Shown piece after piece: positions 27,113 through 34,605 of a stretch of DNA of 64,000 nucleotides (within the stretch, counting starts at the first letter, position 1; every line of letters starts with the position of its first letter). The position numbers and the translations under genes were made by a program. The notes beneath the pieces were generated by a model. The model searched no databases. It was given only the letters and a program-made list of their open reading frames with translations, and was not told the origin of the DNA. This stretch comes from Leisingera aquaemixtae (GTDB lineage: Bacteria > Pseudomonadota > Alphaproteobacteria > Rhodobacterales > Rhodobacteraceae). Where the stretch lies: the NCBI RefSeq assembly GCF_019801145.1, contig NZ_JAHVJQ010000005.1:310001-374000 (forward strand), read 5' to 3'.

Positions 27113-27549
27113 ACAAAAATATAGCCATCTCAGCAGCCGCGGCCTTGGCAGCGGCGGCAGCCTACTTCGTCTACAGCAGCACCGGCGGAAAGGATGCAAC
27201 TTCGCCGCGCGCCGTTCTGGAACCCGGCGCCCCGCTTGCCGAAGTTCAGCTGCCGCCGGAACTGAGTGAAACCGCGATGACCGGGAAACGCGCCTTTGAC
27301 GCGGTCTGCGCCGACTGCCACGGAGACAACGCAGCGGGCCGCAACGGCATGGGACCGCCGCTGGTTCACAAGATCTATGAACCTTCGCACCACGGCGACG
27401 CCGCCTTCCTGCTTGCGGTCCGCAACGGCGTGCGGGCGCATCACTGGAAATTCGGCAACATGCCCGCCCAGCAGGGTCTGACCGATGGCGACGTCAAAGG
27501 CATCACTCAATATGTGCGGGAACTGCAGCGCGCGAACGGGATCAATTAG
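27109..27549 (+). CDS. Membrane-anchored or periplasmic c-type cytochrome
   Basis: 146 residues. An N-terminal hydrophobic segment (ISAAAALAAAAAYFVYSS) is an anchor or signal. One haem site, CADCH, lies at about residues 68-72 (DAVCADCHGDNAAGRNGMGP), with a possible distal Met in KFGNMPAQQGLT. It is a class I cytochrome. Coupled translation with the ABC-like membrane protein and proximity to the multicopper oxidase suggest it takes part in periplasmic copper redox chemistry; that is inference. Confidence 0.85.
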   Translation: MNKNIAISAAAALAAAAAYFVYSSTGGKDATSPRAVLEPGAPLAEVQLPPELSETAMTGKRAFDAVCADCHGDNAAGRNGMGPPLVHKIYEPSHHGDAAFLLAVRNGVRAHHWKFGNMPAQQGLTDGDVKGITQYVRELQRANGIN

Positions 27550-27560
27550 CCGGCAAGTGA

Positions 27561-27586
27561 AAGCCGGGCAGGAAACAGCCCGGCTT
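27561..27586. terminator. Hairpin between convergent cytochrome and tetR genes
   Basis: AAGCCGGGC (27561-27569) pairs with GCCCGGCTT (27578-27586) around an 8-nt loop, 12 bp after the cytochrome stop. It ends the copper operon and, read from the other strand, could end the tetR transcript. Confidence 0.6.
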
Positions 27587-27651
27587 CCGCCACCTGAGAT
27601 GCCTTGCGCCCAGCAGCCGGACCGGATGGGTGAGATCCGAGAACACGTTGT

Positions 27652-28293
27652 TCAGCCCGGGTTCAGGATCGACTGGATCTCATCTATGCGGGCCTTTGCA
27701 GCCAACCGCTCGGGGCTGTTGGGGAACAGGGACTCCATAAGCAATTCCATTTGCTGCAGGGCGGTCTCGCGGCCGATGCCGCCTTCATGCAGCCCGCACC
27801 GCAGCCACAGCCCGTCAATCATTACCGAAATCGCCAAGGCGACCTCCTCAGCCCGTTCCCGCTCTGCCAGCTGTTCCAGCGCATGCATCAGGTTTGAGCG
27901 CATCCGCTGGTGAATGGCGGTCTGTATCCTCTGGTAGCTTGGATTGTACGGGATCTCCGCGAGCAGCGACAGCCAGGCATGCGCGATCTTGGGAGTGAAA
28001 AACTGGCGCGAGAAGTTGGCTTCGATCACTGAATAGACCCTCTCCCACGGCGTGTTTGAGCGAATCAAGAGCGCGCTGACTTCGCGGGCCAGGTCCGCGT
28101 TGCCGTAACGCATGGCCATTTCCAGCAGCCGGGCCTTGTTTCCGAAATAGTGCAGGACGTTGGTCTTGGAGACGCCTGCGCGCTTGGCGACCTTCTCCAC
28201 GGTGGTTCCGGAAAGCCCTTCTTCACTAAGGGTTTCGAAGGCAGCCTTGGAATATTCCTCGGTCCGTAGCCTCCACAGTTTGTTCCGCTTCAT
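27652..28293 (-). CDS. TetR-family regulator, BetI-like
   Basis: 213 residues. The TetR helix-turn-helix is at residues 15-60 (TTVEKVAKRAGVSKTNVLHY). The C-terminal region (HAWLSLLAEIPYNPSYQRIQ, ISVMIDGLWLRCGLHEG) resembles BetI, the choline-sensing repressor. It is divergent from the choline transporter operon across a 109-bp region with two inverted repeats. It probably represses that operon until choline is present. Confidence 0.85.
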   Translation of the reverse strand: MKRNKLWRLRTEEYSKAAFETLSEEGLSGTTVEKVAKRAGVSKTNVLHYFGNKARLLEMAMRYGNADLAREVSALLIRSNTPWERVYSVIEANFSRQFFTPKIAHAWLSLLAEIPYNPSYQRIQTAIHQRMRSNLMHALEQLAERERAEEVALAISVMIDGLWLRCGLHEGGIGRETALQQMELLMESLFPNSPERLAAKARIDEIQSILNPG

Positions 28294-28329
28294 CCGTCTC
28301 TCCCAGAGCTGGCCGGAGTAAATATTTCG

Positions 28330-28345
28330 TTGACTCGAGTGTCAA
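28330..28345. promoter_or_regulatory. Inverted repeat, candidate BetI-like operator 1
   Basis: TTGAC-TCGAGT-GTCAA is an inverted repeat with 5-bp arms and a 6-bp spacer in the divergent tetR/choX region, 37 bp from the tetR start. It would suit a TetR dimer. Confidence 0.5.
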
Positions 28346-28365
28346 TGTGTACCTATCAGACTATT

Positions 28366-28385
28366 TATAGACCAGTGAGTCTATA
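28366..28385. promoter_or_regulatory. Inverted repeat, candidate BetI-like operator 2
   Basis: TATAGAC-CAGTGA-GTCTATA has perfect 7-bp arms and a 6-bp spacer and ends 17 bp before the choX ATG, overlapping the expected promoter or ribosome site. It has the same 6-bp spacing as operator 1, and both arms share the GAC/GTC core. Confidence 0.6.
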
Positions 28386-28402
28386 AAAATTGGGAGGAAA
28401 AA

Positions 28403-29329
28403 ATGAAGGCATTCTCGATTTCAGCTGCCCTTGGCATTTCGCTTCTGGGGGCGGGTTTGGCTGAAGCATCCTGCGAAAAAGTCCGGATGGCGGAGCCGGG
28501 CTGGACGGACCTGGCGCTCACTTCAGGCGTGGCATCCGTGCTGCTGAAGGGGCTGGGGTATGAGGCGGAAACAAAGGTGCTCGGCACCACGGTCACCTAT
28601 GAGGCGATGGTCAACGGCGATCTGGATCTGTTCCTGGGATACTGGGACCCTGCCATGGCAACCTATTTCGCGCCCTATATCGAGGGCGATGCCATCGAGA
28701 CGGTGAACCAGAACCTGGAAGGGGCGAAGTACACCTTTGCCGTGCCGAAGTACGTGTATGAGGCGGGCGTCACCAGCTTTGCCGACCTGGCCGCCCACTC
28801 AGAAAAGTTCGGCAGCCGCTTCTACGGCATCGAACCCGGCTCAAACACGCAGATGATGGATATCATCGACACGAATGCCTTCGGGCTGGGCGGCTGGAAT
28901 GTCGTTGAAAGCTCGGAGCAGGGCATGCTGGCGCAGGTGCGCAGGGCCGTATCGCGGGAGGATTGGGTCGTGTTCCTCGGGTGGGCCCCGCATCCGATGA
29001 ACGTGGAATTCGACATCGAGTACCTGAGCGGCGGAGACGACTATTTCGGTCCGGACTTCGGGGCCGCGACAGTACATACCCAGACCCGCGCGGGCTATAC
29101 CGAGGAATGCCCGAACATCGGGCGCCTGATCGCCCAGCTGGACTTTACCGTGCCGATGGAAAGCGAGGGCATGGGGTACATCATCAACGATGGCGAAGAT
29201 CCCGAAGAGGCTGCGATGCGGCTGATCAAACAGCACCCGGACATGCTGGACGGTTGGCTGGACGGAGTGTCCACCCTTGCAGGCGGCCCGGGACTGCCCG
29301 CAGTCCGCACCTATGCCGGGCTGGAGTGA
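28403..29329 (+). CDS. choX: Choline/betaine ABC transporter substrate-binding protein (ChoX-like)
   Basis: 308 residues with a Sec signal (AALGISLLGAGLAEA). It belongs to the OpuAC/ProX family, and aromatic ligands for a quaternary amine cage are evident (MAEPGWTDLAL, FLGYWDPAM, VVFLGWAPHPMNV). This pattern and length fit ChoX of rhizobia and roseobacters better than ProX. It delivers choline (or a close analogue) to ChoW/ChoV encoded downstream. The ribosome site GGGAGGAAAAA precedes the ATG at 28403. Confidence 0.88.
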   Translation: MKAFSISAALGISLLGAGLAEASCEKVRMAEPGWTDLALTSGVASVLLKGLGYEAETKVLGTTVTYEAMVNGDLDLFLGYWDPAMATYFAPYIEGDAIETVNQNLEGAKYTFAVPKYVYEAGVTSFADLAAHSEKFGSRFYGIEPGSNTQMMDIIDTNAFGLGGWNVVESSEQGMLAQVRRAVSREDWVVFLGWAPHPMNVEFDIEYLSGGDDYFGPDFGAATVHTQTRAGYTEECPNIGRLIAQLDFTVPMESEGMGYIINDGEDPEEAAMRLIKQHPDMLDGWLDGVSTLAGGPGLPAVRTYAGLE

Positions 29330-29334
29330 CCATC

Positions 29335-30267
29335 ATGGAGTGGCTCATTCCTCACACCGCCAAGGCAAATGGCCAGCCGGTGCAGCTTAGCTACTGGGAG
29401 GCCGGTGATCCGGCTGCCCATCCCGTTGTCCTCTTGGTCGGGCTAGGCATGCAGGCGATCGAGTGGCCCGCGGATTTTATCCGGCAGCTGTCGGAAACCC
29501 GCCGGGTCATCTGCATTGACAACCGCGATGCTGGAAAGTCGCCGTGCTGCGGTGAAGACAGCGAGCCGCTTGCTGCCGGGATCTGGATGCAGGGCGATAC
29601 CGCGGCCGCCCAGGATCTGGCCCCTTACTCCCTCTTTGACATGCGGGATGATGTCCTGGCGCTGCTGGACCGCCTGCAGGTCGGCACCTTCGACATCATC
29701 GGGTTCTCCATGGGCGGCATGATCAGCCAGCTGGTTGCTGCCGCCGCGGGCCCGCGGGCCGGACGCTTTGTGCAGCTGGCCAGCAACGACGGAACCGCCG
29801 AAGTCGATGGCGACGCGGATTCCAGGTGCCGGATGGCGCGTTTGTTCACCCGGCCTTCGGATCCGGAACTGATCCGGACATACCTGCTGGAAGACGCTTT
29901 GGCCTATGGCGCGGGCCGCCTCACCGACACGCCGGAGCTTCGGAGCGAAGTCAACGCCGCTTTCTCCGCGGGGTATTCTTGCGGCGGTGCAGCCCGCCAC
30001 GCACTTGCGGTTCTGACCACACCGGACCGGCGGCCGCTGCTCAAGTCAATCCAAAGCCGGACATTGGTTCTGCACGGCGACCGCGACAGCTGCATTTCCC
30101 CGCAACGGGGCGCGGCAGCGGCTGCGCTGATCCCGGAGGCCCGCTTCGAGCTGCTGCCGGGCGTCGGGCATGTTCTGGATCCCATGATGTGCGATGCCGC
30201 CCTCAACTGGCTGGAGCCGGCTGCAGGCACAAGGACAAGAATTGGAGAAAGCCATGGAGTGGCTTGA
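29335..30267 (+). CDS. Alpha/beta hydrolase embedded in the choline transporter operon
   Basis: 310 residues. The alpha/beta-hydrolase fold shows the strand-turn DNRDAGKS, the nucleophile elbow GFSMGGM (Ser near residue 123), an acid in LVLHGDRDSCISP and a late His in PGVGHVLDP. No signal peptide, so cytoplasmic. It sits between choX and choW, with a 14-bp overlap with choW, so it is co-expressed with choline uptake. It may cleave a choline ester or related compound after import (inference). I chose the ATG at 29335; a GTG at 29326 overlaps the choX stop. Confidence 0.8.
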   Translation: MEWLIPHTAKANGQPVQLSYWEAGDPAAHPVVLLVGLGMQAIEWPADFIRQLSETRRVICIDNRDAGKSPCCGEDSEPLAAGIWMQGDTAAAQDLAPYSLFDMRDDVLALLDRLQVGTFDIIGFSMGGMISQLVAAAAGPRAGRFVQLASNDGTAEVDGDADSRCRMARLFTRPSDPELIRTYLLEDALAYGAGRLTDTPELRSEVNAAFSAGYSCGGAARHALAVLTTPDRRPLLKSIQSRTLVLHGDRDSCISPQRGAAAAALIPEARFELLPGVGHVLDPMMCDAALNWLEPAAGTRTRIGESHGVA

Positions 30268-31087
30268 AACACATAAGATCCCGGTCGGCCATTGGGCAAA
30301 GCTGATGGTCGACTGGCTGACCGGCAACATGGCCTGGTTCTTTGACGGGCTGTCAGAGGTGATCGGAGCCATCGTCGCAGGCACTCTTTGGCTGCTGCAG
30401 ATGCCGCATCCGCTGGTGCTGGTCGGCCTGGTTTCAGGGCTGGCCTGGTATTTGCACCGCTCGCTGGCCTTGACTGCCTTTGCGGCACTCGGCCTGCTTC
30501 TGATCATCAACCAAGGGTACTGGATCGAGACCACAGAAACACTTTCTCTGGTGCTCGCGGCAACCACTATGTCGATGCTGATCGGCGTGCCTGTCGGGGT
30601 TCTGGCTGCCGGGCGGCCTTGGCTCTACCGGCTTCTGCAGCCGCTTCTGGATCTGATGCAGACGATCCCCACCTTCGTTTACCTGATCCCGGCGCTGGTG
30701 CTGTTTGGTCTCGGTGCCGTTCCGGCCCTGATTGCAACAGTTGTGTTTGCCGTCCCCGCCCCGATCCGGCTGACTTACCTTGGCATCTCCTCAACGCCGC
30801 ATGCGCTGGTGGAAACTGCGGATGCCTTTGGCGCCACCCCGGCGATGGTGCTGTGGAAGGTGAAGCTGCCCTGGGCCATGCCTCAGATCCTGGCCGGATT
30901 GACCCAGACCATCATGCTGTCGCTGTCGATGGTCGTTGTGGCTGCGCTTGTCGGCGCCAGCGGGCTGGGCGTTCCCACCCTGCGCGCGCTCAACCAGGTC
31001 AATGTCGGCAAGGGCTTCGAAGTTGGCATTGTAATTGTTATCGTTGCGATCCTTCTGGACCGCCTGCTGAAAGCCGGGAGGAGCTAA
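30254..31087 (+). CDS. choW: Choline ABC transporter permease (ChoW-like)
   Basis: 277 residues with about six membrane helices and the BPD_transp_1 EAA loop (LVETADAFGATPAMVLWKVK). The N terminus (MEWLETHKIPVGHWAKLMVD) is typical of ProW/ChoW/OpuAB permeases. It works with ChoX and ChoV. Its start lies 14 bp inside the hydrolase gene, so the two are probably translated together. Confidence 0.88.
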   Translation: MEWLETHKIPVGHWAKLMVDWLTGNMAWFFDGLSEVIGAIVAGTLWLLQMPHPLVLVGLVSGLAWYLHRSLALTAFAALGLLLIINQGYWIETTETLSLVLAATTMSMLIGVPVGVLAAGRPWLYRLLQPLLDLMQTIPTFVYLIPALVLFGLGAVPALIATVVFAVPAPIRLTYLGISSTPHALVETADAFGATPAMVLWKVKLPWAMPQILAGLTQTIMLSLSMVVVAALVGASGLGVPTLRALNQVNVGKGFEVGIVIVIVAILLDRLLKAGRS

Positions 31088-31088
31088 T

Positions 31089-32120
31089 ATGGAACAGCCG
31101 GTCATCAAGTTCGAATACGCCAGCATCGTGTTCGGCGACAATCCGAAATCCGCACTGCCGCTGATGGACGCGGGCCTGAGCCGGGAAGAGGTCCGGGCCG
31201 AAAGCGGGCAGATCCTGGGGGTCCACAACTGTTCGCTCGAGGTGCAGGAAGGTGAGATCGTGGTGCTGATGGGCCTGTCCGGCTCCGGCAAGTCGACCCT
31301 GCTGCGCGCCTCCAACCGGCTCAATCCGCTGGCTGCCGGCACCGTGCATCTGCGCAGCAAAGGCGGGCTTGTGGACCTGGCCGCCGCCTCTGCCGCAGAA
31401 TTGCGGAGCCTCCGCCGCCATGACGTGTCGATGGTGTTTCAGCAGTTTGGCCTGCTGCCTTGGCGCAGCGTGCTGGAAAATGCGGCCTTCGGGTTAGAGG
31501 CTGCCGGTGTGCCACGGGAGGAGCGGCTTCAGCGGGCCATGCGGCAGCTGGAGAAGGTGCATCTTGGGCAATGGGCCAATACCAATGTCTCTGAGCTTTC
31601 GGGCGGTATGCAGCAGCGGGTGGGCTTGGCCCGCGCCTTTGCCACCGACGCGCCTCTCCTGCTGATGGATGAGCCGTTCTCGGCGCTGGACCCGCTGATC
31701 CGCAACGAGCTGCAGGACGAACTGCTGGAGCTTCAAGCAGACCTGAAAAAGACGATCCTTTTCGTCAGCCACGATCTGGACGAGGCGATCAAACTTGGCA
31801 ACCGGATTGCGATCATGGAAGGCGGCCGCATCGTGCAGCTGGGCACACCGCAGGAAATCGTGCTGAAGCCGGCCACGGACTATGTGCGGAACTTCGTGTC
31901 CCACATGAATCCGATGAATGTGCTTCATGCAGCCGAAATCATGAAGCCGGTCAACGGTACCATCCCCTCCGGCGCGCGGGTGCGCGATGCCGGCACGACG
32001 GTAAAGGACCTGATGCGGGCGCAGCTGAACGACGGCGGAGAGTACTTCGTGTCCAATGGCCGCGACATCATTGGCAGGCTGGATCATTCCGATATCTTCA
32101 AGGCACTGCTGCGCGAATAG
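31089..32120 (+). CDS. choV: Choline ABC transporter ATP-binding protein (ChoV-like)
   Basis: 343 residues. Walker A GLSGSGKST, signature LSGGMQQRVGLARAF, Walker B LLLMDEPFSALD and H-loop VSHDLDEA are all intact. The C-terminal tail (after FVSHMNPMNVL) is a short regulatory extension like those of ProV/OpuAA, possibly a reduced CBS-type region. It energises choline uptake. It begins one base after choW ends. Confidence 0.9.
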   Translation: MEQPVIKFEYASIVFGDNPKSALPLMDAGLSREEVRAESGQILGVHNCSLEVQEGEIVVLMGLSGSGKSTLLRASNRLNPLAAGTVHLRSKGGLVDLAAASAAELRSLRRHDVSMVFQQFGLLPWRSVLENAAFGLEAAGVPREERLQRAMRQLEKVHLGQWANTNVSELSGGMQQRVGLARAFATDAPLLLMDEPFSALDPLIRNELQDELLELQADLKKTILFVSHDLDEAIKLGNRIAIMEGGRIVQLGTPQEIVLKPATDYVRNFVSHMNPMNVLHAAEIMKPVNGTIPSGARVRDAGTTVKDLMRAQLNDGGEYFVSNGRDIIGRLDHSDIFKALLRE

Positions 32121-32216
32121 CGCAGCAGGGTTCCCCGGCGCAAATGCAACTTATTGCTTAGAAAAAACAAAGGTGTGGCGACCCGCTCCCATTTTCCTTA
32201 AAGGCGCAGCTTGAAA

Positions 32217-32234
32217 TACCCCTACATAGGGATA
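32217..32234. promoter_or_regulatory. Candidate MarR operator ahead of the marR operon
   Basis: Imperfect palindrome TACCCCTACATAGGGATA, with a perfect core CCCTA-CA-TAGGG at 32220-32231, starting 29 bp upstream of the marR ATG. MarR regulators commonly bind such short palindromes over their own promoters. Confidence 0.5.
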
Positions 32235-32245
32235 AATACCAAAGC

Positions 32246-32710
32246 ATGAAACGAAACACACATGACCGCGAAAACATGGCCCTGGTTCTGGCCCTCCTGC
32301 GCAGTGCCCAGCAGTTCCATCGGGCGATCGGCCCGGTGTTCCGGGCCGCAGGCCTGACCGCGTCGCAATGGGACGTGCTGGAAACCCTCAGCAACAAAGG
32401 CCCGATGACCGTGAATGCGCTGCTGGAAAGGGCACTTGGAACCTCCGGCAACTTGGATGTGGTGATCAAGAACCTGATCCGCTCCGGGCTTGTCGAAAAA
32501 ACGGTCAGCGGTACGGACCGGCGCAGCCGCGTCCTGTCCCTGACAACCGAAGGCAGGGCAAAGGTCGAAACCTTCCTGCCCGCCCACAACGCCGCTCTGG
32601 CGGAGATCTTTGAAGGCCTGCCCGCCGACGGCAAGCGCCAGGCCATCCGGATGCTGAACCGGCTCCGCCGCAGCATGCACCACCCCCGAAAGGACCAACC
32701 CGATGAGTAA
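32246..32710 (+). CDS. MarR-family regulator
   Basis: 154 residues with the MarR winged helix (LTASQWDVLETLSNKGPMTV; the wing lies around KTVSGTDRRSRVLSLT). It probably represses its own operon with the membrane protein and the YdhR-like monooxygenase, responding to a small aromatic or oxidant ligand. The stop overlaps the next start by 8 bp. Confidence 0.87.
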   Translation: MKRNTHDRENMALVLALLRSAQQFHRAIGPVFRAAGLTASQWDVLETLSNKGPMTVNALLERALGTSGNLDVVIKNLIRSGLVEKTVSGTDRRSRVLSLTTEGRAKVETFLPAHNAALAEIFEGLPADGKRQAIRMLNRLRRSMHHPRKDQPDE

Positions 32711-33077
32711 CCGCACCTTCCTGACAGCGCACAGCGTGATCTACGCTTTCTTCGCGCTGGCGCTGTTCTTTGCGCCCGGCCTGTTGTGGCCGAACTACGG
32801 CGTCGAGCTGAACGACCGCTACGCCTGGTTCCTGTCGCAGCACAACAGCATCTTTCTGGGCGGCATCGCGGTCATCAGCTTTCTGTTCCGTGATGCGCCC
32901 TCCGGCAGCGGCGAGGGCCGCAAGATCCTGACCGGCCTGATGTGGACCAACCTTCTGGGCCTCGCTGTCACCTTCTACGCCGGTGCCGCAGGCATCTTCA
33001 CCGGCTTCGGCTGGTCGGATCCGGCTTTCTTCGCCCTGCTCTCGCTTCTGTGCTTCCTGCAGCTCCGCAAGGGCTGA
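32703..33077 (+). CDS. Small membrane protein, four predicted helices
   Basis: 124 residues with four hydrophobic stretches (VIYAFFALALFFAPGLLW, IFLGGIAVISFLFR, LLGLAVTFYAGAAGIFTGF, FFALLSLLCFLQL). No specific function is recognised. It overlaps marR and precedes a YdhR-like gene, which suggests a shared stress or detoxification role. Confidence 0.7.
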   Translation: MSNRTFLTAHSVIYAFFALALFFAPGLLWPNYGVELNDRYAWFLSQHNSIFLGGIAVISFLFRDAPSGSGEGRKILTGLMWTNLLGLAVTFYAGAAGIFTGFGWSDPAFFALLSLLCFLQLRKG

Positions 33078-33136
33078 CCCGCTACAACGCAAACACCGCA
33101 ACACGTTTTCCCTCAACTCCTCAAAAGGACCCACGC

Positions 33137-33457
33137 ATGAGCACTCAGAAAATCTGGGACATCCACCTCACCTATGATGGCCCCGTCACCGAAGAATTCC
33201 TTCAAGGCGCCAAACAGCTTGCCGAGAGCATTGCCCAGGAACCGGGCGTTGTCTGGAAAATCTGGACCCATGAGGCCGGCACCAATCACTTTGGTTCCAC
33301 CTATCTGTTCAAGGATCTGGAGCATCTGGAGGCCTACAAGGCCATGCATATCCCGCGCCTGAACGCGATCGGCATCGAGGTCGTCAGCGACCACGTGTTC
33401 GACGTGATGGAAGAGCTCAGCCAGATCAACCGCGCGCCAGTTGGGACAAGTTCGTAG
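33137..33457 (+). CDS. YdhR-like putative monooxygenase
   Basis: 106 residues resembling the YdhR family of dimeric ferredoxin-like monooxygenases (MSTQKIWDIHLTYDGPVTEE; HEAGTNHFGSTYLFKDLEHL). Such small proteins may oxidise aromatic or quinone-like compounds without a cofactor. The ATG at 33137 follows AAAAGGACCC; the frame is open further upstream across the membrane protein gene but without coding sense. Confidence 0.78.
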   Translation: MSTQKIWDIHLTYDGPVTEEFLQGAKQLAESIAQEPGVVWKIWTHEAGTNHFGSTYLFKDLEHLEAYKAMHIPRLNAIGIEVVSDHVFDVMEELSQINRAPVGTSS

Positions 33458-33476
33458 ACTGGGCCGTTTCGTGTTC

Positions 33477-33507
33477 ACGCCTCTCCTGAGCTCCACAGGA
33501 GAGGCGT
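33477..33507 (+). terminator. Terminator-like hairpin after the marR operon
   Basis: Perfect 12-bp stem ACGCCTCTCCTG / CAGGAGAGGCGT around a 7-nt loop, 20 bp after the YdhR-like gene. There is no clear T run, but stem strength and position fit an operon end. It also marks the left limit of the AT-richer accessory block. Confidence 0.65.
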
Positions 33508-33850
33508 CCTCTACCAGTAGATCAATGCCTGCACTGGAGAAGCCGCAATGCAGTATCGGTCCCACAAGTTGACGGCAGCTGTCGGCCAGGCCTGTCTCTC
33601 ACAATTTCGCTGCGGCTGCGAAATGCTGCAACTGCTCGCTCGGCAAATTTGTCTCCTCGGTAGCTTTCGCTGCATTTCTGAAGACCAGCTGAAATGGTGG
33701 CAGGATGAGACTGCCGCCTTTTTTGTTAGGCCAGCGGGATTTGGGCTAGGCTCGCCACCCGTTACGACAGGTGCCCGAAGGTCTTTCTCTCAGCCGTCGC
33801 GCTAGCCGCCGCCGTCATCTTCTGGCTCTGAAACTTTATGAGTCTGGAGC
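33508..33850. other. Gap without a supported gene
   Basis: About 340 bp between the hairpin and the azoreductase gene. A short open frame at 33548-33805 has no recognisable family and no good ribosome site. Composition changes here towards more A and T, so this may be a junction of transferred DNA. Confidence 0.5.
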
Positions 33851-34510
33851 CTAGGCAAGCTCACGCGCAATGTGACGTGCCTGGGCCTGAGCTGAGGCGA
33901 CCGAAGCTTTGTGACGCTCATCGGCGAATTCCTGATACTCGGCCGCAGCTTCGAACATGCGTTCTGCGCCCAGGTACTTGCGCAATGTGCTGATATGCGC
34001 AGAAAGGTGACCCGAGTCATTGCGAATTCCACCCTCCTCAAAGCCGAATTCGCCAGCCGATGTCAGCAGCACCAGGGTTTTGCCGGACATGATCGGTTCC
34101 AGAGGGAAGTCGCCGCGCGCCAAATCAAACGTAAATGTCTTGTTGATCCGGATGATCTGATCAAACCAAGCCTTTAGGGCTGCGGGCATGCCGTAGTTGT
34201 ACATGGGCGTCGAAATCAGAAGGATGTCGGAGCGGTCGAGCTCGTCAATCAGCGTATCAGACAAGCTGACCAAAGCGCTCTGTTCAGGAGTGCGTTCCTC
34301 TTCTGCTGTAAAGACGGACGCAATCCAATCGTTGGAAATAAAATCCGGCGGGGTCATTCCGACGTCACGCAGAATAATTTCGACGTCCGGATCAACCGTT
34401 TTCCATTCTTCCACGAAACTGTCCGCCAAAGCGCGGGAAATGGAGTTATAGGCCGCAACAGGGTTGTCGGTGCGGCGCACGCTGGCGTCAATTCTCAGGA
34501 TTGTGGTCAT
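33851..34510 (-). CDS. FMN-dependent NADH:quinone/azo oxidoreductase, AzoR family
   Basis: 219 residues of flavodoxin-like fold: the FMN-phosphate loop follows ILRIDASVRR, and the STPMYNYGMPAALKAWFD segment is the AzoR-family flavin-binding motif. It reduces quinones or azo compounds with NAD(P)H in the cytoplasm. It stands alone on the minus strand, downstream of the catabolic operon, with a 95-bp gap from it, and shares that block's more AT-rich composition. Confidence 0.85.
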   Translation of the reverse strand: MTTILRIDASVRRTDNPVAAYNSISRALADSFVEEWKTVDPDVEIILRDVGMTPPDFISNDWIASVFTAEEERTPEQSALVSLSDTLIDELDRSDILLISTPMYNYGMPAALKAWFDQIIRINKTFTFDLARGDFPLEPIMSGKTLVLLTSAGEFGFEEGGIRNDSGHLSAHISTLRKYLGAERMFEAAAEYQEFADERHKASVASAQAQARHIARELA

Positions 34511-34605
34511 CTTGTCACCTAGTCAGTTTGCAATGAACCATTCAAAGGTGAAGCCAGTGACGCGCAGGTACAAATGAAGAGAATTCTGAATAGAGTGAAC
34601 TGACT

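Noticed and set aside
33548-33805. Short plus-strand open frame in the gap before the azoreductase
   Set aside because: No family resemblance, no convincing ribosome site and no coupling with neighbours.
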